A DNA stretch of 64,000 bases from Streptomyces sp. NBC_01298 (GCF_035978755.1 NZ_CP108417.1:1-64000); one strand, 5' to 3'. Positions 42,228 to 51,750 are shown, counted from the stretch's first letter. The notes: a model not told the origin generated them from the letters alone. Numbers and translations are program-made.

Positions 42228-43696
42228 GCGGCGTGGCGGCGACGGCCGCCGTGCTGCTGCCTGCTCCTCGTGCGTCGGTCGACGATGTCGCGGTCACGGT
42301 GCTGCCTGGGCTGTTCGTGCCGGAGGCGTCGCAGTGGCTGTCGGCGACGGCGGGCCGGGTCGCGCTGGAGGGCTACAGCTGGATGCAGGCGGTCCACTGG
42401 GTCGCCGGGTCCGGCCTCTACGAGCCGCGCCGCTACCGGTCACACGGGCCGCGCTCGTTCGGCGTGACGACGGTGCGTGTCGCCCAGGAGCTCGCGCAGC
42501 TGTCGCCGTGCCGTCCGGGCATCAAGTACCTGATGCGCCGGGTCGGCCTGTCGGAGCGGGCGGTGCAGGACCACCTGCGCATGCTGCGGGAGACCGGTCT
42601 GCTCGTGTACGTCGTCAAGGGCACCCGGGTCGCGGAGGAGGGTGGCCAGGCGTCGGAGTTCGCGCTGATGGTCCCGCCCGCGTTCGATGCCGCGCTGGGT
42701 ATCCGTACGGTGCTGCGGGACGAGGCCGCGCCCGCGTACACCCGCGCGATGACCGGGATCGCGGACGCCGGCCGGGAGCTGATGGCGAAGCTGGCGCGCA
42801 AGGCGTCCAGGAAGGTCCGCAAGCCCCGGAAAGCAGCTCCGAAGGGCCCGGCGAAGCCTGTCCGGGACGGGGTTCTCGGGGCGTCTGAGACGGCTGTTTC
42901 CGGTGAGGCCCGTTGCACCCCAATGCAGGTGGGTAGTTCTAGTTCTTCTTCTGCGGCTACTACCTCGATTCCCTCTGAGACGACAGGCATCGCCAGCGGG
43001 AAGAGCGAGTTGTCCATCAGGAAGGTGTCCGGCGACAAGGCCCGTCGTGGGATCAACAGGGTGGGGCGCCGTTACCAGCTGGCCGCTGAGCTGATTCGGG
43101 AGATCCCCTGGCTGGGCCGGGCCTCCACGCCGAGGATCGCCTGGGTGGTCCGGCACGTCGCTGATGCTGGCTGGAGCGCTGCAGAGGTCCAGGGATGGCT
43201 GCACGCCCGCGGCGAGGTCGACACCGTCCACCGCGCCTCCGGCCTCCTGGCCACCCTGCTTTCCGGCGCCCACGAGATCGTCTCCACCCCCGAGGCCCGG
43301 GCCGGGCTGGTCTCCGGCTGGCGCGATTCACGGATCGCGGCCGCCCGCCGCCACCAGGAGCTCGAGGCCGTACCCCAGGGGCCGCGCAGCCAGGCCGCGA
43401 AGGCCGAGTGGCTGCGCTACGACACCGTCCGCCAGGCCCTGCCCTCCGACTACGACAAGACCTCCGGGACCGTCGTCGACCAGCACGTCGGCCACGCGAT
43501 GAGCGCCCAGGAGGCCGCGGAGATGCGGGCCCTGGCCAAGGAGGAGTACAGCAACGGCAAGAACGACCTGATCCGCGTCATCATCACCGACTTCGGGCGG
43601 GGCGCAGCCGAGGTCATCTTCGGCGCCGAGCTCGTCCGCCGCGCCCTGAACATCCCCCGCCCCACCCGCCCGATGACCTCTGCGAACCGCTGGTAA
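42224..43696 (+). CDS. Winged-helix Rep-like protein
   Basis: The GTG at 42224 gives 490 residues, though the frame is open far upstream. Residues 60-130 form a winged helix (KYLMRRVGLSERAVQDHLRM, LRETGLLVYVV). A basic, serine-rich linker (residues 190-270) leads to a second helical domain (RRYQLAAELIREIPWLGRAS, AWVVRHVADAGWSAAEVQGW). This protein family is common on Streptomyces plasmids and genomic islands. I propose a replication initiator because of the DciA-like gene 10 bp downstream; the direct evidence is only the DNA-binding domain. Confidence 0.65.
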   Translation: MSGVAATAAVLLPAPRASVDDVAVTVLPGLFVPEASQWLSATAGRVALEGYSWMQAVHWVAGSGLYEPRRYRSHGPRSFGVTTVRVAQELAQLSPCRPGIKYLMRRVGLSERAVQDHLRMLRETGLLVYVVKGTRVAEEGGQASEFALMVPPAFDAALGIRTVLRDEAAPAYTRAMTGIADAGRELMAKLARKASRKVRKPRKAAPKGPAKPVRDGVLGASETAVSGEARCTPMQVGSSSSSSAATTSIPSETTGIASGKSELSIRKVSGDKARRGINRVGRRYQLAAELIREIPWLGRASTPRIAWVVRHVADAGWSAAEVQGWLHARGEVDTVHRASGLLATLLSGAHEIVSTPEARAGLVSGWRDSRIAAARRHQELEAVPQGPRSQAAKAEWLRYDTVRQALPSDYDKTSGTVVDQHVGHAMSAQEAAEMRALAKEEYSNGKNDLIRVIITDFGRGAAEVIFGAELVRRALNIPRPTRPMTSANRW

Positions 43697-43706
43697 GGAG
43701 CCCTCG

Positions 43707-44558
43707 ATGACCGACACGATCAACACCGCGCAGGCCCCGGCAGGATCCGGTATCGACCTCGCCCGCCAAGCCCTCGCCGCCGCCCGCGCCGCCGCACAGC
43801 AGCGCGGCGACCGGCCCAGCGGCTCCCGCAAAGCCCACCGCCCCCGCACCACCCGCCAGCCCGACGGCCGCGAACCCATCGGATTCGCCGCCCTCCTCGC
43901 CAACCTCGTCACCGACCGGGCCTGGGAACTGCCCTCCGCCGGCGGCTCCCTGAGCGATGAGTGGCAGAGCATCGCCGGCGACCTCACCGGCCACGTCGCC
44001 CTCGCCGGCTACGACGCCGGAACCGGCGAACTCGCTGTACGCCCCGTATCCAACCCGTACGCCACCGCCGTCCGGCTGCGCACCCCCACGCTCATCGAGG
44101 CCGCCAACAAGGTCATGGGCAACGCCACCGCCGTGCGCACCATCCGCATCCTGCCGCCCGGCGCCGCCCCCGCCCTCCCGCACCCGGCCCGCGCACTCCA
44201 GGCAACCCCCGCACCGGCCCCCGCGGACACCGTCCCGTCCGTGCCTTCGGAGAAGCCCGTCGGCTACCGGGAGGCCATAGCCAAGCATCGTGCCCACCGC
44301 TACACCCACCCCCTGGACGCCCGGATCGCCATCGCCCAGCGGGAGCAGATCCGCACCCGGATCATGGAGCCGGAGAGCGCCTTCGCCGAGGGGCGGGCCG
44401 AGGCCGAGCGACTGCGCGAGCAGGCAGAACGGGAACGGGCCAGGGGAACTTCGGAGGCCCGCGCCCTGGCCAGGGCCCGCGCCGAGAAGGCCGGACTCAC
44501 CCACCTGCCGAGCCAGACCACTGTAACCGCGCCCGAGTTCCTGTACCGCACCGCCTGA
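43707..44558 (+). CDS. DciA-like (DUF721) protein, putative helicase loader
   Basis: The 283-residue protein starts behind AAGGAG. Residues 85-155 match DUF721/DciA: EWQSIAGDLTGHVALAGYDA, TGELAVRPVSNPYATAVRLR and a closing VRTIRILPPG. DciA loads the replicative helicase DnaB in bacteria lacking DnaC. The C-terminus is a charged coiled coil. Next to a DNA-binding Rep-like protein this suggests a plasmid replication cassette in which this protein recruits the host helicase; that role is inferred. Confidence 0.8.
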   Translation: MTDTINTAQAPAGSGIDLARQALAAARAAAQQRGDRPSGSRKAHRPRTTRQPDGREPIGFAALLANLVTDRAWELPSAGGSLSDEWQSIAGDLTGHVALAGYDAGTGELAVRPVSNPYATAVRLRTPTLIEAANKVMGNATAVRTIRILPPGAAPALPHPARALQATPAPAPADTVPSVPSEKPVGYREAIAKHRAHRYTHPLDARIAIAQREQIRTRIMEPESAFAEGRAEAERLREQAERERARGTSEARALARARAEKAGLTHLPSQTTVTAPEFLYRTA

Positions 44559-44637
44559 CCCTGGAGACAACGTCCAGAGATGGTCAGCATGCCGCCGCGA
44601 CAGCCGGCAAGACCCCTGTCGGGTTACTGGCGGAGTT

Positions 44638-44671
44638 TGTGGGGAGGCCCGCGGATGAGGGCCTCCCCACA
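44638..44671. terminator. Bidirectional hairpin terminator
   Basis: Perfect 13-bp stem (44638-44650 with 44659-44671) between the convergent DciA-like and coiled-coil genes. Confidence 0.8.
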
Positions 44672-44677
44672 GGTGCC

Positions 44678-45655
44678 TCAGTCCTCGTCGATCCCGGCGT
44701 GGCCGAGTCCGTCGTCCAGGGTGATGCGAATGGTTTCCCCGGAGCCGGTGGCGCCGGCGAGTTCGGCCGCGATCCGGTTGTACGCGGTGGTGGCCAGCGC
44801 CCAGTCGGCCTCCAGTACGGCGGCGGCGGTGCGGGTGTTCCAGAGCTCGATGAGGACGGCGATGAGCGAGCGCCCCGAGAGGGCGGCCTGGATGCGGCCC
44901 TCCTTGACGTCCTCGACGGCGGGCGGGGTGCGGAAGTGGCCGTGGTCGACGGCGAGGGCGGAGAGGAACTCCCAGGTGTCGCGGTGCAGGACCAGCTCGG
45001 CCGAGGCGACACCGGCCGCCTTCAGCAGCAGGACCCCGTGGGCGACCTTCGGATCCTCGGGCTGCTCTTCGGGCGTCTGCCCGGAGGTGGCGGGCGCGGG
45101 TACGGCATTGGTGGCCGTGCCGCGGTAGGCGGCCTCGATGGCGCTCTTCAGCCCGGCTTCCACCGCCTCGCTCCCGGCGTCCTTCTGCGGATCCTGGCCC
45201 TCGGCGTGCTCCATGTTCTCCCCCTGGTCCTCATGATCGGGCAGTGGCTGCTGTACGGACGCTCCGGCGGCTTCCGCTGTGCCGTCCTGGGCAGGCCCGG
45301 CGTCCACCCCAGCCCTGGGCACCAGCTGCTGCGGAACGGCAGCCGGTGCTGCGGCTGTGGCGAAGCCGCGCAGGAGGTCGCCGAGGTCGCGCAGCAGCTG
45401 TATCTCCTCCCGCACTTCCTCCCGGCCCTCTTGCAGATCGGCGATCATCTTTTCCTGGCGGCGGCGCAGCTCCCGGTTCTCTTCGCGGAGCCCGGTGACG
45501 CCGTTCTGGACAACCTCCTGGATCTTCATCCGGGCCTGCGCGAGCTCGCCGTGCAACGCGGACAGACCCACCGTCGGATCGTCCAGACGCTCCAGCTGCT
45601 TGCGTGCTCCCCTCAGTTCCCCCAGCGCCTCATCGAACGCCTGTTTCCACCCCAC
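44678..45655 (-). CDS. Coiled-coil protein of unknown function
   Basis: The 325-residue protein begins with about 95 residues of coiled coil (ELRRRQEKMIADLQEGREEV), then a low-complexity acidic linker, then a helical domain (GRSLIAVLIELWNTRTAAAV, WALATTAYNRIAAELA). I do not recognise the family. It converges on the replication cassette. Confidence 0.65.
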   Translation of the reverse strand: MGWKQAFDEALGELRGARKQLERLDDPTVGLSALHGELAQARMKIQEVVQNGVTGLREENRELRRRQEKMIADLQEGREEVREEIQLLRDLGDLLRGFATAAAPAAVPQQLVPRAGVDAGPAQDGTAEAAGASVQQPLPDHEDQGENMEHAEGQDPQKDAGSEAVEAGLKSAIEAAYRGTATNAVPAPATSGQTPEEQPEDPKVAHGVLLLKAAGVASAELVLHRDTWEFLSALAVDHGHFRTPPAVEDVKEGRIQAALSGRSLIAVLIELWNTRTAAAVLEADWALATTAYNRIAAELAGATGSGETIRITLDDGLGHAGIDED

Positions 45656-45884
45656 GTGACTCCCTGACTACGTTCAGCTAGCGGACCGCTCGTATCTCCC
45701 CATAAGCAGCTCAGCCGACACGATGCTTTCCGGCCCTTCCATGGCTGGCAATCGAGAGATGAGCGCGGGGCCGGTGCCGCCTGGTCTCCCGCCAAGACCG
45801 CTTCCCTACGCCGGGTTCAAATCGAGCCCGCGGTGACCGCCCACCCCGGTCGGGGAGCCGACGATCCCGGCGCTTCCCATCACG

Positions 45885-45908
45885 CGTCGCACCGCCGACG
45901 GTGCGACG
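45885..45908. other. Hairpin in a gene-free stretch
   Basis: A perfect 10-bp stem (45885-45894 with 45899-45908) with a CCGA loop lies in the 45656-46205 gap. It may be a terminator. I see no gene in that gap. Confidence 0.4.
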
Positions 45909-46005
45909 CTGGACGAAGGGGACCGCAGCGACCTGGAGGTGCTGGTGCCTCGTCCCATCTGGTCCGGAGCGACCTCCTTCGGCCTGGTCACTTCTCTGAA
46001 CTAAG

Positions 46006-46086
46006 GGTCGTGGCCTCAATCCGAGCTACAGCGGGCAGGCTCACAACCTGCCCGAATCCACGGAGCTGGCGTAGGGGGCCGTGACC
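46006..46086. other. Folded 81-nt element upstream of the DUF5959 gene
   Basis: A 10-bp outer stem with two wobble pairs (46006-46015 with 46077-46086) encloses a 7-bp stem with a 7-nt loop (46033-46053). It resembles part of a cloverleaf but lacks the T-arm, so it is not a tRNA. Attenuator, riboregulator or attachment-site role is open. Confidence 0.3.
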
Positions 46087-46205
46087 CGTCGCTCATTGGC
46101 AACTCCAGCCCAAAACAGCTCCTGCGACCCCACGCCGTCACCCGACCGCAACGCCTGTACGCTGCACGGCAAAAAGGCTGGGTAGCCAACATCCTGGGGT
46201 GGGAC

Positions 46206-46646
46206 ATGGAAGATCGTGAGCGGTTCACTCTGCTACGGATCACTGGCAAGTACGGCGGCAGCGTGGCCATTGAACTCGACGAATCCGGAGCGTCCGGCAT
46301 TCCGGACACCAGCGGCGAGCTGATGGTGCACAACGACTTCGTGGCCGGACTCACTCGCACCTACGTCGAGCCGTACGACCTCGCTCCTTGGGAGCACGTG
46401 CTGGACGAGGTCGAGGCCGGCCGAGACGCGGTGTGGCGCGAGTGCGCCCGAGTAGCTGAGATTGGCATCCAGCTCGTGGACAGGGAAGACGACCAGGACC
46501 AGATCACTGTCACGGTCGCCGACCAGCAGACAACACGGGTGGCCATCAGCCTGGAAGTGAACCGCGGTTGGATCGAAGAACAACGTGAGCTGCTCCATGG
46601 AATCCGCGAGGCTTGGAAGCATGTTCACCCGACCGCACTGCGGTAG
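46206..46646 (+). CDS. DUF5959 family protein
   Basis: The 146-residue protein reads FTLLRITGKYGGSVAIELDE, then VHNDFVAGLTRTYVEPYDLA, then WEHVLDEVEAGRDAVWRE, with a strand-rich middle and a final helix, matching DUF5959 proteins of Streptomyces. Function unknown. The ATG lies behind a GGGTGGGA-type site. Confidence 0.75.
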   Translation: MEDRERFTLLRITGKYGGSVAIELDESGASGIPDTSGELMVHNDFVAGLTRTYVEPYDLAPWEHVLDEVEAGRDAVWRECARVAEIGIQLVDREDDQDQITVTVADQQTTRVAISLEVNRGWIEEQRELLHGIREAWKHVHPTALR

Positions 46647-46804
46647 CTGCCCCGGTACAGCAGCGGAGTACCGCAACCTCTCAAGCGACCCCAGGTCGAC
46701 CGTGACCGGCGCAGCAGGCCGCTGACTTGGCTCCTTCGCCCAGCGGCGACCAGTCTTTGACCTGAGAATCGCACAAGTCAGTTCAGTCAACACGGCCGAT
46801 CAAG

Positions 46805-47638
46805 GTGGTGCCGGCCACCGAGTCGCACGACATCTCCTTCCGGCAGATCCACACCGCCGACGGCGGGCGGGTCCGGTACCGCAAGGTGTGCGAGCTCGAC
46901 GGCCAGGAACTCCGCCAGGACGAGATCGTGCGCGGCTACGAGACCGCGACCGGCACGCTGATCCCGGTTACCGACCAAGACCTCGACGCCATGCCGCTGC
47001 CCACTGCGCAAGCCATCGACATCGTCACCTTCGTGCCCGCGGCCTCCATCGACCCGATCCAGATCGGCGCCTCCTACTACCTGGCCGCGACCGAACCCGT
47101 CTCCGCGAAGCCGTACACGCTCCTGCGGCAAGCACTGGAGCGCAGCGCGAAGGTGGCGGTGGCGAAGTTCGCGCTGCGCGACCGGGAACGGCTCGGGCTC
47201 CTGCGGGTCAAGGGCGATGTGATCATGCTGCACGCGCTCCGCTGGCCGGACGAGATCCGCTCACCCTCTCAGGTCCCCGTCCCGGACACCGCGGTGTCGG
47301 AGGCGGAGGTGGAGGCGGAGGCGGCCGTACGGCTCGCGGAGATCCTCACCGGCACCGACCTGTCAGACATGCGCGACACCTACCGGGACGCGCTGGAGGA
47401 AGTCATCTCCGCGAAGTCCGCCACCGGCGCCCTGCCCGCGGCAAGCGGGGATGAGGCGCCGCCGGCGTCGGCGGAGGTTGTCGACCTGATGGGCATGCTG
47501 GAGAAGTCCGTGCAGGACGCGAAGAGCACCCGGGCCGAGCCCGCCACCGTGCACCCGCTCCCCGGCAAGAAGACGGCCGCGAAGAAGACCACGCCCAAGA
47601 AGACAGCAGCGAAGGGAAAACCCCGGCGAAGCGCCTGA
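46805..47638 (+). CDS. ku: Ku DNA end-binding protein, N-terminally shortened
   Basis: The protein has the bacterial Ku core: ATESHDISFRQIHTADGGRV, RYRKVCELDGQEL, LPTAQAIDIVTFVPAASIDP, SYYLAATEP, KPYTLLRQALERSAKVAVAK. The lysine-rich tail (KKTAAKKTTPKKTAAKGK) is also typical. Ku binds DNA ends for non-homologous end joining with LigD. About the first 15-20 residues of a normal Ku (the MARPIW-type strand and following turn) are missing; the upstream codons read TRPIK just before the conserved VVPATE, with no ATG or ribosome-binding site. The GTG at 46805 is the first possible start. The protein may be inactive. Confidence 0.85.
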   Translation: MVPATESHDISFRQIHTADGGRVRYRKVCELDGQELRQDEIVRGYETATGTLIPVTDQDLDAMPLPTAQAIDIVTFVPAASIDPIQIGASYYLAATEPVSAKPYTLLRQALERSAKVAVAKFALRDRERLGLLRVKGDVIMLHALRWPDEIRSPSQVPVPDTAVSEAEVEAEAAVRLAEILTGTDLSDMRDTYRDALEEVISAKSATGALPAASGDEAPPASAEVVDLMGMLEKSVQDAKSTRAEPATVHPLPGKKTAAKKTTPKKTAAKGKPRRSA

Positions 47639-48362
47639 CACAACGCCCCTGCGGGGGTCCTTTGCGACGCCTGGACACCCAGCCCCTCGCCCCCGAAGGG
47701 ACGCCCGCAACCTGGGTTTCGCGAAATCCCCTGCTGCTCGATGTAGGGGAACTGGTGCAGGACGTGCACGTCCTGTGTGGCGAGCACCATGTTCAGGCAC
47801 GGCGTCGGGCTTACGACGGGCAGCTCTCAGGCGGTGTCCCCGTCGTGCTCCCAGGCGAGGACAATCTCATCTGCGCCGGTGAATACTCAGGAACTGGAGT
47901 GTCAGCGGGGGATGGAGGGGTGCCAGTTGCCTCCTGTGGCGCGGACAGTGGCGCGCCACGCCTCAGAGCCCGGCCTTGATTTCAGGATTCGGCTGATTGG
48001 CGAAGAGGTGAGGGCTGAAGAGAGGCGCCCAAAGCGTGACGGGGCACCTGCCGGACGGCTTGATCCGGAACCAATGCAGGTGCCCCCCGGGGAGGCTCCG
48101 CTTCCCCTCCATCAACGTAGCGGCTCGGGGGAGTAGGAGTGGACGCGGCAACTCGCCACTCCAAAACTTTCAGGACATTGACTACGGGTAGTTACCAGCC
48201 AAAATAAAATCCCCCACAGGTTCGACGTGTAAGGATCGGCGCTTCTGCTGAAAGAGAGACCGCCTTCGGTTCGGCCGAAATTCCGGAAGTCGGTTTCCAT
48301 TTCCTTGCAGATGAGCGACGGATTGGATGCTTCTTTTCCGTTAATCGACTAGGGGGATCTGC
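47639..48362. other. Gene-free stretch with a short hairpin and an A/T-rich promoter-like region
   Basis: A CCCC-TGC-GGGG hairpin with downstream T residues follows the ku stop (about 47646-47662). No convincing frame is present after it. From 48160 the base composition becomes A/T-rich, with TTGACT at 48178 and an AAAATAAAAT run at 48201, suitable for a promoter of the protease gene. Confidence 0.35.
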
Positions 48363-51239
48363 GTGTATTTGAAGAGACTGTTGCCGTCTGCGGCAGCGGT
48401 GATCGCTGTGTCGATGCCCGCCGCGGCGTTCGCCGCGCCATCGCCGTCCGCGTCACCAGGTACTGCTTCTCCAGTTCAGGGCGCTGGGCTGGGTCAAAGG
48501 GACCTCTCCTCCATCCTGACCGCTGCGGGGGTGCCGACGCCTGGAGGACCGTCGGGTAGCCCATCCCCGTCCGGGACCCCGGATGCAAGGAGCGGGTCTG
48601 CGGCAGCCGAAGAAAAGTTCTGGACTCCTGAGCGGATAGCCCAGGCCAAACCAGTTGACGAGCAAGCTGCGCGCACGGCAAATCGAAACCTCCCAGCACC
48701 TGCTAAGGGTTCCGGCATCCCGGATGCCACGGGGGTTTCCGAGAAGAATGACCAAATCGGACTGTTCTTCTTTGCTGCTGGTGGTGGTTACCGTTTTTGC
48801 GCCGGCACCGTAGTTCCGTCGCAGGGAAAGAATCTGGTGGCCACGGCCGCCCACTGCTTCGACGGGTCCACGCCCGCCAAGCACCTGGTCTTCATCCCCG
48901 GCCACGCGGAGAGCACACCCCGCCCCTTCGGTGTCTTCCCTGTCGCACCCTCGAAGATCCACATGACCCCCGCATACAAGGCCCTCGGCGGGTCCCACAC
49001 CGCAACCGACACGGACTTCGCGTTCGCCGCCACCGCGCCCCGGGCCGATGGCAAGAACGTGGAGGAGGTCGTGGGCTCGGTCCCTCTCGCCTTCAGCGCC
49101 GGCTTCGACCACCCCAGCACCAAGGTCGTCGGCCTTGAGCCGAACAAACCTCTGACCGAGTGCATCGCCCCGATGAAGCAGTTCACCACCGCCACGTCAG
49201 GAGACTGGGCCGGCGGCACCTTCAGCCAGGTCAACTGCGCCGAATCGGCGCAGAGCACCTCGGGCGGCCCCTTTATCGTCAACATCGACGGCCACTCCAC
49301 GCTGGTCGGCGTCGTAGGCGGCTGGAAGACCGGAGGCGACGAGCCCGGCGCAAGGTACGGCTCGTACCTCGACGACGACGCCAAGAACCTCTACGAGGAA
49401 GCGGCGCAATCCCAGCCACAGCCCGCGCCCTTGCCCTCGGCCAGCACTGCTCCCGGATCCACGAGCAAGCCGACCAAGAAGCCAGACGTGCCTACCGCGA
49501 CGCCCAGCCCTACGCCGGTGAACCTTCTGGCAGCTGAGCTGGAAGCGTTCTGGACCCCGGAGCGTATGCAACAGGCGAAGCCGGTGGCCGAACAGGAGGC
49601 ACGCGAAGCCCTGCTTCCTCCGGAGGCGCGCACCCCGGCCACCACCTTCACCTCCCCGTCGAAGGAGTTCGGAGGACTCAAGGAGGTCGGAACGTTCTTC
49701 TACGCCCAGAACGACCAATACCGTTTCTGTGCCGGTACCGTCGTTCCTTCCCCCGGCAAGAACATCGTCGCCACCGCCGCGCACTGCTTCGACGGCAACG
49801 ACCAGACCACCAAGCTGGTGTTCGTCCCGAAACACAATGGGACGACACCGCGCCCGTACGGAGTCTTTCCGATTGCCGTCGGCCAGATCTACATGGACCC
49901 GGCCTACAAAGCGCCCAACGGTGACCACACTGCCACCGACCTCGACTTCGCGTTCCTGAGGACTGGTCCGCGGGCCGACGGGAAGAACCTTGAAGACGTG
50001 GTGGGCGCCATCCCACTCGCCCTGAACCAGGGCTTCACCCACCCGGACACACAGGTCATCGGCTACCCCTACCTGCCCGGTGACGACAAGTACAAGCCGA
50101 ACCAGAACCCTCTGACGTGCACCACGCCCACCAAGAAATACACCACCGCCAACGCGGACGGCTGGACGGGCGGCACGTTCACCGAGGTCAACTGCCAGGG
50201 CTACGTCTCCGGCACCTCCGGCGGCCCCTTCCTGATCAAGATGGGCACCGGGCGCGGCCTCGCCGGCGTCACCGGCGGCTGGAAGACCGGAGGCCACTCA
50301 CCTGACACCTCCTACAGCTCCTACTTCGGAGACGACGTCAAGCGCATCTACGACGCCGCCGTGGCAGGCAAGCAGCCCCAGCCCAAGCCCGGGTCCGCTC
50401 TGCCGCCCGGCGAAACCTGGCGGGACTACACCCGGGGAATCGCTTCCGGCTACTTCACCGTCGACGGTGACGACATCGACGAAGACCGCATGGACATGTT
50501 CGTCTGGTGGAAGGACGGCGAGGTCAGCCTGTACCGCGGCGCAACTCCGCAGAAGGGCTACTTCGACAAGGAGATCCGTGTCCAGGCACCGAACTCCACC
50601 TGGCGTGACTACGCCGTCGAAGTCACCGCGGGGAACTTCACCGGCGATGAGGGATCAGACATCATCGTCCGCTGGAAAGACGGCGAGGTCACGCTGTACC
50701 CCTCCGTTGACGAGAAGGGGTTCCACGGCGAGATCCAGCTCCTCGCGCCCAACGACACCTGGAAGCAGCACGCCCAGCAGATGACTACCGGCCGCTTCTC
50801 CAGCAACGGCCGCCAGGATGACCTCGTCGTCCGCTGGTCCGATGGCGAGGTCAGCCAGTACACCGACGTCTCTGAGCGAGGCATCGGAACAGAAACCATG
50901 GCCCAGGCCCCGAACGAGACCTGGACACACGCTGCGGAGATCGCCTCGGGCGACTACACCGGCAACGACAACTGGGACCTGATCATCCGCTGGAGCGACG
51001 GAGAACTCACCAACTACCAGGACTTCAAGGGCAACCTGGCCGCCTCCAAGGAGAACCGGCTGCAAGCGCCCAACTCGACCTGGAGCCACGCCACCATCCT
51101 CTCCGGCGGCGACTACACGGAAAACCCGTGGCCCGACGACACCATCGTCCGCTGGACCGACGGCGAGATGACTCTGTACGCGGACGGCAACGGCACCACG
51201 ATCGGCGCGGAGAACAAGCTCGTCAGCCCGGCCCTCTGA
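48363..51239 (+). CDS. Secreted protein with two trypsin-like domains and a C-terminal repeat domain
   Basis: A signal peptide (residues 1-25) precedes a proline/serine linker. Two serine protease domains follow. Domain 1 has TAAHC (H164), DTDFAF (D216/218) and STSGGPF (S300). Domain 2 has TAAHC (H474), DLDFAF (D526/528) and GTSGGPF (S619). Both triads look complete. The last 270 residues are five or so repeats of the type W-x-DGEVxxY (WKDGEVSLYRG, RWKDGEVTLYP, RWSDGEVSQYT), as in FG-GAP or beta-propeller-like modules. Tandem proteases sharing one chain are unusual. The GTG start has a GGGGGA site. It is probably exported and may process proteins at the surface. Confidence 0.85.
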   Translation: MYLKRLLPSAAAVIAVSMPAAAFAAPSPSASPGTASPVQGAGLGQRDLSSILTAAGVPTPGGPSGSPSPSGTPDARSGSAAAEEKFWTPERIAQAKPVDEQAARTANRNLPAPAKGSGIPDATGVSEKNDQIGLFFFAAGGGYRFCAGTVVPSQGKNLVATAAHCFDGSTPAKHLVFIPGHAESTPRPFGVFPVAPSKIHMTPAYKALGGSHTATDTDFAFAATAPRADGKNVEEVVGSVPLAFSAGFDHPSTKVVGLEPNKPLTECIAPMKQFTTATSGDWAGGTFSQVNCAESAQSTSGGPFIVNIDGHSTLVGVVGGWKTGGDEPGARYGSYLDDDAKNLYEEAAQSQPQPAPLPSASTAPGSTSKPTKKPDVPTATPSPTPVNLLAAELEAFWTPERMQQAKPVAEQEAREALLPPEARTPATTFTSPSKEFGGLKEVGTFFYAQNDQYRFCAGTVVPSPGKNIVATAAHCFDGNDQTTKLVFVPKHNGTTPRPYGVFPIAVGQIYMDPAYKAPNGDHTATDLDFAFLRTGPRADGKNLEDVVGAIPLALNQGFTHPDTQVIGYPYLPGDDKYKPNQNPLTCTTPTKKYTTANADGWTGGTFTEVNCQGYVSGTSGGPFLIKMGTGRGLAGVTGGWKTGGHSPDTSYSSYFGDDVKRIYDAAVAGKQPQPKPGSALPPGETWRDYTRGIASGYFTVDGDDIDEDRMDMFVWWKDGEVSLYRGATPQKGYFDKEIRVQAPNSTWRDYAVEVTAGNFTGDEGSDIIVRWKDGEVTLYPSVDEKGFHGEIQLLAPNDTWKQHAQQMTTGRFSSNGRQDDLVVRWSDGEVSQYTDVSERGIGTETMAQAPNETWTHAAEIASGDYTGNDNWDLIIRWSDGELTNYQDFKGNLAASKENRLQAPNSTWSHATILSGGDYTENPWPDDTIVRWTDGEMTLYADGNGTTIGAENKLVSPAL

Positions 51240-51304
51240 CCTTCCGGACACCCCAGAGCGGATCTGGGGCCGCTCCAATATCGGACCTATCAGCAGGGAG
51301 AGAA

Positions 51305-51640
51305 ATGAATCGCATGAAGATAGCCTCGGTCGTTGCCGCCTGCACCCTCCCCATAGCGGCTCTGCAGGTCGCCGGCGCCGGTACGTCGACTGCAGCCCCC
51401 ACCGCAGTCCCCTTGGACTGCGCCACCTGGGTCAGCGGTCCCGGCCAGTCGGGCAACGTCACCTGCACGACGAGTGTGACCTCACGTTTCCGTGCCAAGG
51501 TCTACTGCTCCCGTAGTGGCGGAAGCCAGTTCATCGTGTGGGGACCATGGATACACGAGGGCGTTTCCATGGCGACGTGCTCCCTGAACGGAACGGCGGG
51601 CGTGGCGTACATCGCCTATGAGACCGGCAACAAGGGATGA
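51305..51640 (+). CDS. Small secreted cysteine-containing protein
   Basis: A signal peptide with cleavage about residue 31 (AGAGTSTAA|P) leads to an 80-residue mature protein with four cysteines (DCATW, NVTCTT, VYCSR, ATCSL) that could form two disulfides. The ribosome-binding site is GGGAG. Its function is unknown; the compact cysteine-stabilised form recalls protease inhibitors or small toxins, which is speculative. It follows the protease gene by 65 bp. Confidence 0.7.
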   Translation: MNRMKIASVVAACTLPIAALQVAGAGTSTAAPTAVPLDCATWVSGPGQSGNVTCTTSVTSRFRAKVYCSRSGGSQFIVWGPWIHEGVSMATCSLNGTAGVAYIAYETGNKG

Positions 51641-51750
51641 GCGCTCCTGGCCGGTCGATGGAAGGCGGCGTCCTGTCGGCCGGCCAGGGAACCCACAGGC
51701 CGAGTACTACGTCTCTCCTCGCAGGAGAGCCGCCAAGGGAACGGAAGCGT

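Noticed and set aside
45811..45830. GGTTCAAATC resembling a tRNA T-loop
   Set aside because: The flanking bases do not form a T-stem or acceptor stem on either strand, so no tRNA can be folded.
46033..46053. 7-bp stem with 7-nt loop resembling an anticodon arm (CAC)
   Set aside because: No D-arm or T-arm accompanies it; kept only as a structured element.
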